From: an uncultured Collinsella sp.
GTDB lineage: Bacteria; Actinomycetota; Coriobacteriia; Coriobacteriales; Coriobacteriaceae
NCBI GenBank assembly: GCA_900757615.1
Contig: CAAEON010000005.1
Span: forward strand, 1 to 64,000
Direction of reading: 5' to 3'
Length of the DNA: 64,000 nucleotides
This document shows, piece after piece, positions 33,385 through 41,652 of this stretch (positions within the stretch are counted from its first letter, which is position 1; each line of letters opens with the position of its first letter). Made by a program: the position numbers and the translations under genes. The notes beneath the pieces are model-generated. The model saw only the letters and a program-made list of their open reading frames with translations, searched no databases and was not told the DNA's origin.

Positions 33385-33488
33385 TGAACTTGAATTCATT
33401 AGCTGAGAGCTAAGGTTGCGGTAAACGGCCAATGCAGTTATCCAAACGCCGAGCAAACGCACTTTGCGCGACCGTCTGCCAGCAGTGA

Positions 33489-33812
33489 TCAACCCACCGT
33501 GACGGATTCCCCGGTAAAAGCACTGATTATCAACAGGACAAAGAAAACAAGGTAGCTGACACTCAGCAGGTACGCAATGATCAGAAAGACGACCCAGCCG
33601 ACATTGGTTTTACCGTCGGCACGGCGTTGCTCGCGATTGCGGCAGAGCCAAATCGTCACGCCGATGGCAGTGATAAACAGCACGAGCGCCGCCGCGGCAA
33701 GCCCAGCAAGCGCAAACATCACGCCAATGCTCACAGCGATGACCGGAAGTAGCAGCAAACCGCACCCGCATCCACCCGGACTATATACGGCTGATTGCCG
33801 ACGTCGCCTCAT
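33489..33812 (-). CDS. small two-to-three-helix membrane protein
   Basis: A 107-residue protein with a basic N-terminus (MRRRRQSAVYSPGGCGC), two hydrophobic stretches (LLLLPVIAVSIGVMFALAGL with a continuing segment, and VGWVVFLIIAYLLSVSYLVF) and little else. No family recognised. ATG 33812 lies two bases after the M20 stop codon, with GGAG inside the end of that gene, so it is translationally coupled to the deacylase. Confidence 0.65.
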   Translation of the reverse strand: MRRRRQSAVYSPGGCGCGLLLLPVIAVSIGVMFALAGLAAAALVLFITAIGVTIWLCRNREQRRADGKTNVGWVVFLIIAYLLSVSYLVFFVLLIISAFTGESVTVG

Positions 33813-33814
33813 CG

Positions 33815-35002
33815 TCACTCCATCACAAGCAATCGTTTGTAGACATCGAGGCCTTTGAGAAGGATTTCCTCGTCGAAGAGCATGCTATCGGTATGCAGAG
33901 CGCTTGTGGCATAGGCGGGGCAGCCATCCGAATCACTCGGGTTGTCTTGGTCCTCTGGCATACCCGTGCCCAGCAGGAAAAACACGCCCGGCAGATGGCG
34001 TTGGTAGAACGCGAAATCCTCGGCAATCAGCAGCGGCTCGTCCACGAGCTGTAACTCGGGCAGAGCAGGCGCGATTCGAGCAAACAACTCGGGGTCGTTG
34101 TCGACCGGCGGATAGCCCTCGGCAAAGTCGAGATCGTACGTGCAGCCCGTTGCGGCACAGGCATCGTCCAGCACACGACGCACGCCTTCGCGCGCACGGT
34201 CGAACATGTCGTCCGTAAACACACGCAGGCTTCCGGCCACATGGGCCTCCCCCGCCACCGCGTTACAAACCGTACCGGCCTGCAGCAGACCAAACTTACC
34301 GATACAGGGCTCGTCGGTGCCCAGCTCGTCCATCAGCTCGCGCTCGGTAACCAAAAACTTCGCTGCCGCCAACGCGGCATCGTGTGACTCCTCAACCGGC
34401 ACACCATAAGTCTTAGCAATATGGATACTCGTACCGTGAATATGGATATGCGTCTCGCTCGAACGCGCCAGCAGCGGACCAGAACAACTCGCCAGCGTGC
34501 CGGCAGACAGATCGGGCCACACATGGAAGCCAAAAATGCGGTCGGCCCCATAGCGCTCGAACACACCACTCTCGCATACCGTCTTGGCACCACCGGTCGT
34601 TTCCTCGGCCGGCTGGAACACAAAAAGCACGTTGCGTTTAAGTGAACCCGGCTGCTCGCGAATCGTGCGGTCGACATACGTCGCGGCGGCGAGCGCCATG
34701 GCCATGTGTCCGTCGTGCCCGCAAGCGTGCATCTTGCCGGGATGAGACGAGGCGAAGGCCGCACCCGTCGCCTCGGCAATGGGCAGCGCATCCATATCCG
34801 CACGAATCGCCGTGGCATGCGTGGCACCAACGCCAGCGTCAAAGAAAGCGCAGACGCAGCTGGGGCACGGATGGGTCACCTCGCAGGCAAGCGACGCCAA
34901 CACGCCCTCGATATAGGCAATAGTCTGCGGAAGATCGAAGTCGAGCTCCGGGATCCTGTGCAAGTCGCGCCGATAGCGACGGAGTTCTTGGAGCTCGGTC
35001 AT
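33815..35002 (-). CDS. M20 family metallo-amidohydrolase, possible N-acetyl-diaminopimelate deacetylase
   Basis: A 395-residue zinc/manganese peptidase-like deacylase. Metal and catalytic motifs: KMHACGHDGHMAMAL near 97, FQPAEETTGGA near 135 (general base Glu), GFHVWPDLSAGTLA, and AEDFAFY near 345. The family includes N-acetyl-diaminopimelate deacetylase, hippurate and IAA-amino-acid hydrolases. Its place next to the lysine operon, which uses an N-acetyl route (dapH), makes the deacetylase role attractive but unproven. ATG 35002 follows AAGGAA; the upstream in-frame extension of 92 codons is rejected. Confidence 0.82.
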   Translation of the reverse strand: MTELQELRRYRRDLHRIPELDFDLPQTIAYIEGVLASLACEVTHPCPSCVCAFFDAGVGATHATAIRADMDALPIAEATGAAFASSHPGKMHACGHDGHMAMALAAATYVDRTIREQPGSLKRNVLFVFQPAEETTGGAKTVCESGVFERYGADRIFGFHVWPDLSAGTLASCSGPLLARSSETHIHIHGTSIHIAKTYGVPVEESHDAALAAAKFLVTERELMDELGTDEPCIGKFGLLQAGTVCNAVAGEAHVAGSLRVFTDDMFDRAREGVRRVLDDACAATGCTYDLDFAEGYPPVDNDPELFARIAPALPELQLVDEPLLIAEDFAFYQRHLPGVFFLLGTGMPEDQDNPSDSDGCPAYATSALHTDSMLFDEEILLKGLDVYKRLLVME

Positions 35003-35113
35003 AGAGGTTCCTTTCATTGGTGTGCGCCGGTTGCTATCTATTGTGCCGCAAGATTGCCATACCCTTATTTCCAGCATATCCCTGCATTTTTTAAACGTTA
35101 TATACGAATACTC

Positions 35114-35142
35114 TTGTTTGGTAAAGTGCAACGTGGTAGGGT
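35114..35142 (+). promoter_or_regulatory. promoter of the lysine operon
   Basis: TTGTTT (35114-35119), a 17-base spacer and TAGGGT (35137-35142). Transcription would start near 35149, just at the first base of the lysine aptamer, which supports the call. Confidence 0.6.
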
Positions 35143-35149
35143 CGTTACC

Positions 35150-35381
35150 ACTTGATAGAGGCGCGGGCACGAAGAACCGCGGGCGAGCCGGCAGGCTTTG
35201 ACCCCGTGGGGAGGCGAAACCCGCCGAACTGGGTTTTTCGGGCACGAACAACCTGGTGGGCCTGTGGGAAACACCCACAGGACTGTCTGCAGCAATGCGG
35301 GAGCGCTATCCGGACATTGGGTCCACGCTATGCGGATTCGATGCGCAGATGGCGCCGTCTGGATAGCGAGGTTTACGGGAC
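35150..35381 (+). promoter_or_regulatory. lysine riboswitch (L-box)
   Basis: The 5' segment GATAGAGGCGCGG, the central GGGGAGGCGAAACCCGCCGA, the CTGG...CCTGTGGG-AAACA-CCCACAGG-ACTGTC helix and the closing GGGAGCGCTATCC match the order of conserved L-box elements. P1 is GATAG (35154-35158) with CTATC (35306-35310). In the expression platform, GGATAGCG (35361-35368) can pair with CGCTATCC (35304-35311), and a second CGCTAT at 35326-35331 competes for it. No terminator T tract is present before the ATG at 35382, so control is likely at translation initiation. It senses lysine, the product of the operon. Confidence 0.85.
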
Positions 35382-37691
35382 ATGGCATTGACCCCCAACG
35401 AGGCATATGCGGCCAAGCAGCCGTTTGTGGACAAGGAGACGCTCGAGCATATCGTCGAGCAGTTCCCCACGCCGTTTCATCTATACGACGAGGCGGGCAT
35501 CCGCCGCAACATGCAAGAAGTGCGCGACGCCTTTGCATGGAACCCGGGCTTTAAGGAATACTTTGCCGTCAAGGCCAACCCCAACCCGGCGCTCATCTCC
35601 ATTCTCAACGAATACGGCTGCGGCTGCGATTGCTCGAGCTATACCGAGCTCATGATCGCCCGCTCGCTGGGTATCACGGGACACGACATCATGTTCTCGT
35701 CCAACGATACGCCGGCTGCCGACTTTGAGCTCGCCGACAAACTGGGTGCCATCGTCAACTTTGACGACATCAGCCACATCGAGTTCTTTGAGCACGTTGC
35801 GGGGCCAATCCCCAAGACGGTCAGTTGCCGCTTTAATCCAGGCGGCCTGTTCCAGCTCTCCAACGGCATCATGGACAATCCGGGCGACTCCAAGTACGGC
35901 ATGACCACCGAGCAGCTCTTCGAGGCCTTCCGCACGCTCAAGGCCAAGGGCGCCGAGCGCTTTGGCATCCACGCATTCCTTGCCAGCAACACCGTCACCA
36001 ACGACTACTACCCCAAGCTCGCGCGCATCCTCTTTGAGCTTGCCGTGCGCCTGGAGCGCGAGACCGGCGCACACGTCGCCTTCATCAACCTATCCGGCGG
36101 CGTCGGTATCCCCTACCTGCCCGAGCAGCAGGCCAACGACATCCACGCCATCGGTGAAGGGGTGCACACGGCCTACGACGAGATTCTGGTTCCCGCCGGC
36201 ATGGGCGATGTGGCAATCTGTACCGAGATGGGCCGCTTTATGATGGGCCCCTATGGGTGCCTGGTCACCAAGACCATCCATGAGAAGCAGATCTACAAGG
36301 ACTATATCGGCGTGGACGCCAGTGCCGTTGACCTTATTCGTCCCGCCATGTATGGCGCCTACCACCACATTACGGTGATGGGCCAGCCGGGTGGTGACGA
36401 CAAGACCACAGCGCCCGCTACGGACACCTACGACATCACGGGCAATCTGTGCGAGAACAACGATAAGTTCGCCATCGACCGCGAGCTGCCGCATATCGAC
36501 ATGGGCGACCTGCTCGTGATTCACGACACCGGCGCGCATGGCTACTCCATGGGCTACAACTACAACGGCCGTCTGCGCTCCGCCGAGGTCCTGCTGCGCC
36601 CCGATGGCTCGGCAGACCTCATCCGCCGCGCCGAGCGCCCGGGCGATTACTTTGCCACGCTCGACGTGCTGCCGTGCGGCCGCGAGCTGCTGGCCAAATC
36701 GCGCGCCGATGCCGCCCGCCGTCGCGCTCAGGACGAGCGCCTAGCAGTCACCGCCCAATGGAACAAACGCGTCCAGATCGCGGAAGCGAAGGAGAAGAAC
36801 ATGGATATCCGCAATCTCGAGGGCTCAATCGTCGCCCTCGTCACGCCGTTTAAAAAGGACGGCAGTGTCGACTTTGACGCGCTTGAGCGCCTTATCGATT
36901 TCCACCTGCAAAATGGCACTGACGCCATCCTCACCCTGGGCACCACCGGAGAGAGCGCCACGATGACCGATGACGAAGACAACTCCGTCGTCGCCGCCGT
37001 TGTCAAGCATGTTGCAGGACGCGTCCCCGTCATCGCCGGCTCGGGCTCCAACTCCACGCAAACCATGCTCACCAAGTCGCTCACTTACCAAGGCCTGGGC
37101 GCCGACGGCCTGCTGCTCATTACCCCCTACTACAACAAGTCTAACGAAGAGGGCATCTACCAGCACTTTAAGACCGTCGCCGATGCCGTGGACATCCCCT
37201 GCATCCTGTACAACATCCCCGGCCGCTGTGGCTGCGGTATCAGCGAGCGCAACGTAGAGCGCTTGGCCGCGCACCCCAACATCATCGGCATCAAGGAGGC
37301 CTCGGGCAACGTCGCCTACGCGGCCAAGATCGCCCACCTGCTGTCCGATGACTTCCGCATGTACTCGGGCGAGGATGCACTCACCGTGCCGCTCATGAGC
37401 CTAGGCGCTTCGGGTACCATCAGCGTGTGGGCCGACGTACAGCCGCAGCTCGTGCACGACATGTGCCGCGCTTATCTGGACGGCGACGTAGCGCGCGCCC
37501 GCGATATCCAGATTGCCGCACAACCGCTCATCAACGCCCTCTTTAGCGAGGTCAACCCCATCCCCGTTAAGGAAGCGATCGCCCAGATGGGCATGATCGA
37601 GGCAAACTACCGCATGCCGCTGTGCCCCATGGCAGACGACACGCAAGCCGCACTTACCGATGCTCTGAAGGGAGCTGGTCTGCTTGATTAA
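35382..37691 (+). CDS. lysA-dapA: fused diaminopimelate decarboxylase - dihydrodipicolinate synthase
   Basis: One 769-codon frame carries two lysine enzymes. Residues 1 to about 440 are LysA-like (PLP Lys64 in YFAVKANPNP, NLSGGVGIPY, and GNLCENNDKFA for the active-site cysteine), which decarboxylates meso-diaminopimelate to lysine. From residue 474 (MDIRNLEGSIVALVTPF) comes a complete DapA, with GTTGES, Tyr610 in LYNIPGR and Schiff-base Lys638 in GIKEASG; it condenses pyruvate and aspartate semialdehyde. A charged Arg/Ala/Glu-rich helix joins them. An internal GAAGGAGAAGAAC-ATG at 36801 could give separate DapA as well. First and last steps of the pathway are thus linked. Confidence 0.9.
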   Translation: MALTPNEAYAAKQPFVDKETLEHIVEQFPTPFHLYDEAGIRRNMQEVRDAFAWNPGFKEYFAVKANPNPALISILNEYGCGCDCSSYTELMIARSLGITGHDIMFSSNDTPAADFELADKLGAIVNFDDISHIEFFEHVAGPIPKTVSCRFNPGGLFQLSNGIMDNPGDSKYGMTTEQLFEAFRTLKAKGAERFGIHAFLASNTVTNDYYPKLARILFELAVRLERETGAHVAFINLSGGVGIPYLPEQQANDIHAIGEGVHTAYDEILVPAGMGDVAICTEMGRFMMGPYGCLVTKTIHEKQIYKDYIGVDASAVDLIRPAMYGAYHHITVMGQPGGDDKTTAPATDTYDITGNLCENNDKFAIDRELPHIDMGDLLVIHDTGAHGYSMGYNYNGRLRSAEVLLRPDGSADLIRRAERPGDYFATLDVLPCGRELLAKSRADAARRRAQDERLAVTAQWNKRVQIAEAKEKNMDIRNLEGSIVALVTPFKKDGSVDFDALERLIDFHLQNGTDAILTLGTTGESATMTDDEDNSVVAAVVKHVAGRVPVIAGSGSNSTQTMLTKSLTYQGLGADGLLLITPYYNKSNEEGIYQHFKTVADAVDIPCILYNIPGRCGCGISERNVERLAAHPNIIGIKEASGNVAYAAKIAHLLSDDFRMYSGEDALTVPLMSLGASGTISVWADVQPQLVHDMCRAYLDGDVARARDIQIAAQPLINALFSEVNPIPVKEAIAQMGMIEANYRMPLCPMADDTQAALTDALKGAGLLD

Positions 37692-38424
37692 GACCGTCAT
37701 TATGGGAACGGGCCGCATGGGCTCGCTCATCCGCACTACCGCCGAGGGTATTGTCGATACCGCCGGACAGCCCGTTTTCGACATTGTGGCCCAGATTGGC
37801 TTCGATTTGAGCGAGCTCGAGAACGCACCGGCTGCCGATGTGATTATCGACTTCTCGAACGTCGTGACCTTTGACGCCGTCGTCGCCTATGTCGAGCGCA
37901 CGGGCGCGGCGTTGGTCTCGGGCACCACAGGCTACACTCCCGAGCAGATGGACCGCCTGCGTGAGCTGGGCCAGAACGCCCGCGTCATGCACTCCGGCAA
38001 TTACTCCATCGGCATCGCAGCCCTGCGTCATCTAGTGGCCCAGGCCACGCGTGAGCTGCCCGGCTTTGACTGCGAGATTGTCGAGACTCACCACAACCAA
38101 AAGGTCGACGCCCCCAGCGGCACCGCAAAGCTGCTGCTCGACGCCGTAGTCGAGGCCGAGCCCGAGGCAGGCTACCACCCCGTCTATGGCCGCGAGGGCA
38201 TGTGCGGCGCGCGTGACCCCAAGGAGATCGGCATGCACTCGCTGCGCGGCGGCACCGTCGCCGGCGTGCACGAGGTGAGTTTCTTTGGCCAGGACGAGGA
38301 GGTCACGCTCACCCACCGCGCCACGAGCCGTCAGATCTTCGTCAACGGTGCCTTGGCAGCCGCGCAGAAGCTCATCACCCGCGAACCCGGCTTCTACACC
38401 TTCGACCAGGTCATGTTCGCCTAA
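37684..38424 (+). CDS. dapB: 4-hydroxy-tetrahydrodipicolinate reductase
   Basis: A 246-residue NAD(P)H-dependent reductase, the step after DapA. It has MGTGRMGSL for cofactor binding, SGTTGY, and the active-site block ETHHNQKVDAPSGTAK. The start is a TTG at 37684 that overlaps the fused gene's stop by eight bases, with AAGGGAG ahead; ATG 37702 would cut into the Rossmann strand. Second gene of the riboswitch operon. Confidence 0.95.
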   Translation: MIKTVIMGTGRMGSLIRTTAEGIVDTAGQPVFDIVAQIGFDLSELENAPAADVIIDFSNVVTFDAVVAYVERTGAALVSGTTGYTPEQMDRLRELGQNARVMHSGNYSIGIAALRHLVAQATRELPGFDCEIVETHHNQKVDAPSGTAKLLLDAVVEAEPEAGYHPVYGREGMCGARDPKEIGMHSLRGGTVAGVHEVSFFGQDEEVTLTHRATSRQIFVNGALAAAQKLITREPGFYTFDQVMFA

Positions 38425-38463
38425 CTAGTTATCAACCATACCCCCTCAAAGGAGAGACAGCAT

Positions 38464-39183
38464 ATGAGCAACGCAGCCGAGATGGACGCACAGGAGATTA
38501 TCAACTACATCGCCACCGCGCCCAAAAAGACGCCCGTCAAGCTGTACGTGCGCGAGAAGCCCGACATGAAGGTTGCCTGGGGCGACGCGCATGTCTACGG
38601 CGGGCGGCGCGGCAAGACCGTCTTTGGCGACTGGGATGAGCTCAGGGCAATCCTCGACGCCAACGCCGACTCTATCGACTACTACGACGTAGAGAACGAC
38701 TGCCGCAACTCCGCCGTGCCCATGCTCGACCTTAAGGGCATCAACGCCCGCATCGAGCCGGGCGCGATCATCCGCGACCGCGTCGAGATCGGCGACCGTG
38801 CCGTCATCATGATGGGTGCCATCATCAACATCGGCTCCGTTATCGGCGAGGGTTCCATGATCGATATGGGCGCCGTGCTGGGCGGCCGCGCCACCGTGGG
38901 CAAGAACTGCCATATCGGCGCCGGCACCGTGCTGGCAGGCGTTGTGGAGCCCGCCAGCGCCACGCCCGTCATCATCGAGGACGATGTCATGATCGGCGCA
39001 AACGCCGTGGTCCTGGAAGGCGTGCGCGTGGGCAAGGGCGCTGTTGTCGCCGCCGGCGCTGTGTGCGTCGAGGACGTCCCCGCCGGTGCCGTCGTGGCCG
39101 GTGTCCCCGCCCGCGTTATCAAGATGCGCGACGCCCAGACCGACAGCAAGACCGGCCTGGAAGAGGGCCTGCGCCAGCTTTAA
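38464..39183 (+). CDS. dapH: tetrahydrodipicolinate N-acetyltransferase
   Basis: A 239-residue trimeric left-handed beta-helix acyltransferase. Hexapeptide repeats run from residue about 95 (GINARIEPGAIIRDRVEIGD) to 215, and the end VVAGVPARVIK is typical. Length and N-terminal domain (AQEIINYIATAPKKTPVKLY) match the acetyl-CoA form DapH (B. subtilis YkuQ), not succinyl DapD, so the operon uses the N-acetyl branch. AAAGGAGAG precedes the ATG; a strong terminator follows. Confidence 0.92.
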   Translation: MSNAAEMDAQEIINYIATAPKKTPVKLYVREKPDMKVAWGDAHVYGGRRGKTVFGDWDELRAILDANADSIDYYDVENDCRNSAVPMLDLKGINARIEPGAIIRDRVEIGDRAVIMMGAIINIGSVIGEGSMIDMGAVLGGRATVGKNCHIGAGTVLAGVVEPASATPVIIEDDVMIGANAVVLEGVRVGKGAVVAAGAVCVEDVPAGAVVAGVPARVIKMRDAQTDSKTGLEEGLRQL

Positions 39184-39200
39184 TAGTTACGCGGTTATGA

Positions 39201-39237
39201 CGAAAAGGCCGAAGTCCCAAAGGGCTTCGGCCTTTTC
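39201..39237 (+). terminator. bidirectional terminator after the lysine operon
   Basis: CGAAAAGGCCGAAG and CTTCGGCCTTTTCG form a 14-bp stem extended inward by GTCC/GGG pairing. Just before it, GTTACGCGGTT (39186-39196) repeats half of the hairpin seen after rnd and ettA. Confidence 0.88.
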
Positions 39238-39261
39238 GTTACGGTCAATCCGCTCGATCCC

Positions 39262-40266
39262 TTATCGATTCTCGATGCTGCCGATGTTCTTGAGCTCGAT
39301 GGAGATGAGGCCGTTGGGCTCATTGACGAACTCGATGTACTCGGAGTTCGAACCCATCTCGGCCGGGAAGCTGATCTCGATGCCCGTGTCGGTACGGATC
39401 TTGTGATTGCGCACGGCCGTGCGCTCAACTTGCTTGCGCTCCACGGGAACGCGCTCAGGCACCTTCTCCTCAGTCAGCGCCGCACGTACGCTCTCCTTGA
39501 TGACCGGCTCGTCCTCAAAGACCTCATCGACGATGTCCCAGGGCGGCAGCTCCTCATCGTCCTCAACCTTCTCGGCAACGGCAGCCTTGACCTTAGCGAG
39601 CGCCACGGCAGTGTTGGCGCCGTGTTCCTCGGCGACTTCCTCGACCACGCGCGTCACGGTGTCGATGACCTCCTTGCCCGACACGCCCGTATCGCACTGC
39701 AGCAGACCGTCGGGAATGAGCATACGGTCTTCGCCGGCAATCTTGCGCTTCTTGTCCACGTAACCGATCTCCATGGTGCTCGCACGCACGATGGCATAGC
39801 TCGGCACCTTTTGCGAGGGGTTCGGCAGAATGGCGTAGTGGCGCGCGATGTCGTTGCGCACCTCCCCCTCCTCGCGGCCCACCTCGTGCATAAAGGCCTG
39901 TTTGGAGCCCAGCAGCATCACGGCAAACCAGCGGGCATCCTCGTCGTCGTCAAAGTCGGCCACGAGCACATCGGTGGACTCGGCTTTTTCGGCCTTGGTA
40001 AGCTCGGAGGAAATGAACTCCGCAATCTGCTGCGACAGGTCTACGAACTCGCGCTCGCCGAAGAAATAGCCCTTGAGCTCGCCGCCAAACGCAGAGTTCT
40101 CGGCAAACGTGGCGCGCTTATTGTCGGCCGAGGTTCGTGCGCGGCGCAGATGCGTGGTCACAAAGTTGCGCACGGTACGGCTCTCGATATCGAGCTCGCG
40201 CTGGCTCATGACGTTGACGGCAGCGTCAAAGTCCAGGATATGCAGAATCGCGTGATTGATTTTCAT
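39262..40266 (-). CDS. nucleoid-associated protein, NA37/YejK family
   Basis: A 334-residue cytoplasmic protein. The start MKINHAILHILDFDAAVNVM and the internal KGYFFGEREFVDLSQQIAEF and DNKRATFAENS segments fit the 37-kDa nucleoid-associated protein family. An acidic, valine-rich stretch lies near 225-265. It probably binds DNA as a structural protein, with no known enzymatic activity. ATG 40266 is chosen; ATG 40275 nine bases upstream is possible. The gene converges with the lysine operon. Confidence 0.82.
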   Translation of the reverse strand: MKINHAILHILDFDAAVNVMSQRELDIESRTVRNFVTTHLRRARTSADNKRATFAENSAFGGELKGYFFGEREFVDLSQQIAEFISSELTKAEKAESTDVLVADFDDDEDARWFAVMLLGSKQAFMHEVGREEGEVRNDIARHYAILPNPSQKVPSYAIVRASTMEIGYVDKKRKIAGEDRMLIPDGLLQCDTGVSGKEVIDTVTRVVEEVAEEHGANTAVALAKVKAAVAEKVEDDEELPPWDIVDEVFEDEPVIKESVRAALTEEKVPERVPVERKQVERTAVRNHKIRTDTGIEISFPAEMGSNSEYIEFVNEPNGLISIELKNIGSIENR

Positions 40267-40344
40267 ATACGGCATTCCGTTCTAGATCGATTTCGGCACG
40301 AACCAGTATAGCGGTCGAGCCCGCCCCAGGCGCATCGAAGCTTG

Positions 40345-40374
40345 ATGCATCGGGGACAGGTTGCTTTGCACCAA
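40345..40374. repeat. dispersed repeat next to DUF2974, copy 1
   Basis: TGCATCGGGGACAGGTTGCT and the following TTGCACCAA match 26 of 29 bases with the segment at 41560-41588, in the same orientation. The two copies bracket the DUF2974 gene. The GGGGACAGG core again belongs to the REP-like group. Confidence 0.75.
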
Positions 40375-40377
40375 TGG

Positions 40378-41538
40378 TTAGCGCAGGAGCTCGGACTGCC
40401 ATACCTCGAGCTGTTCTGCCAGGCTCTTACCACTAGAAGGCACGCTGAACTCGGGACGTTTGGGCAGCAGCGCACACTTAAGAATTGCCACGATGGTCTG
40501 CGAGACAAAGCGTCGCGTATCCTTGTCAAACCCTTGCGCAGCCTGGAGCATCACGGGCAGGCTCTCGCGCAGATTCCCAGCGATATCCGCAAACCGCTCA
40601 GCACCCGTAGCCTCAAACACGGAGAACAACGCATCTACAAAACGCTCGCGCTCGCTAGGCGAAACTGCAAGCAGCATCTCGCGAATGGAGCCATCAACGT
40701 ATCGAGCACCGGCGGACAGGCGCTCACAGTACACGAAGTCGCGACCATCAACCACCCAGCTAAAGGGATTGTGCTGCAGCAGGCTGAACTCGGTGCTCTC
40801 AACGATGGCATAGTCCTCCTGCGTCTCGAACATCATGCCAAAGATCGACGACCGAGGTAGCGTCTTGTCGATTCGACCGGAAAGATCGGCAAAGGCGTTG
40901 CCGTTCAGAAACTCCTCGACGAAACCCGGACCATCATGGGAATACGCCTGTTCGATTCGCGCACGGGCGACATCGGAGCACATCGCCGCACCGTACACCG
41001 CAAGGTTTCCACCCTTGGAATGACCTCCGCACAAAAGCGGCCCGTCAATCGCATCCGCCGCCTCGTCCACATAACGCGCCGCGGATTCCTGGGCCGGCAC
41101 AGGATACCGGAACGCCATGTTAAAGTCCTCTTTCCAGCCCACAATCGTGCTGTCGGTCCCCCGGAAGGAAAGATAGCTAAACCCCGCCGGAAACCGGAAC
41201 GCCATGGCTGCAAACTGCTCTGTCGCCACCACATCGCTCACGGCACGATAGCCGCAAACGTGCACGCCACGGTAGCGAGGACTTGCTGCCACGGCCTCCA
41301 GCAAGGCCTTGCTCCCCTCCGGGTCCCACAAGTCGTCAATCATGTCCCGGTAGCACTCGGCACGCAGCAGCTCGCGTACGTCTAGGCCCTGCCAGTTCGT
41401 CAGCTCCGCCATATCACCCGGCAAACGCAAATAGGACAACCACGCAAAGACGAGGCTATCCACCGCGCAGAACGGCCGTTCCTCAAACGGGTCAAACGCC
41501 GTCTGGGCATAGGTCAAAAAATTAGGCGAATCCGGCAT
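40378..41538 (-). CDS. DUF2974 alpha/beta-hydrolase-fold protein
   Basis: A 386-residue lipase-like protein of the Mbeg1/DUF2974 family. The nucleophile elbow is GGHSKGGNLAVYGA near residue 168, and SYLSFRGTDSTIVGWKEDF near 130 is also typical. Asp and His partners are probably DGPGFVEEF and a later residue. The substrate is unknown. No signal peptide is seen. A GGGAGG lies just before ATG 41538. The gene is flanked on both sides by direct copies of a 29-base repeat. Confidence 0.85.
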   Translation of the reverse strand: MPDSPNFLTYAQTAFDPFEERPFCAVDSLVFAWLSYLRLPGDMAELTNWQGLDVRELLRAECYRDMIDDLWDPEGSKALLEAVAASPRYRGVHVCGYRAVSDVVATEQFAAMAFRFPAGFSYLSFRGTDSTIVGWKEDFNMAFRYPVPAQESAARYVDEAADAIDGPLLCGGHSKGGNLAVYGAAMCSDVARARIEQAYSHDGPGFVEEFLNGNAFADLSGRIDKTLPRSSIFGMMFETQEDYAIVESTEFSLLQHNPFSWVVDGRDFVYCERLSAGARYVDGSIREMLLAVSPSERERFVDALFSVFEATGAERFADIAGNLRESLPVMLQAAQGFDKDTRRFVSQTIVAILKCALLPKRPEFSVPSSGKSLAEQLEVWQSELLR

Positions 41539-41557
41539 GGCCCTCCCGTCAACTATG

Positions 41558-41588
41558 GTGCATTGGGGTCAGGTTACTTTGCACCAAA
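41558..41588. repeat. dispersed repeat next to DUF2974, copy 2
   Basis: GGTGCATTGGGGTCAGGTTA plus CTTTGCACCAA. Its ends GGTGCA and TGCACC can pair to make a small hairpin. See copy 1 at 40345. Confidence 0.75.
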
Positions 41589-41621
41589 AAGGCGCCCGGG
41601 CCGTGTGGGCTCGGACGCCTT
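41586..41621 (-). terminator. terminator of ldh
   Basis: On the reverse strand AAGGCG...CGCCTT with inner CCG/CGG and GCC/GGC pairs, ending in TTTTT. Confidence 0.8.
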
Positions 41622-41652
41622 CATTGTAGCTTTTCGCTTTAGCGAGCTTGAT

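Noticed and set aside
36770..36803. frameshift or missing stop between lysA and dapA
   Set aside because: The frame is continuous with coding-like codons through the linker and no indel signature is visible, so a true fusion is the simpler reading, though re-sequencing would settle it.
40345..41588. insertion sequence ends around the DUF2974 gene
   Set aside because: The flanking repeats are direct, only 29 bases, and the enclosed gene is not a transposase; no target duplication is visible.
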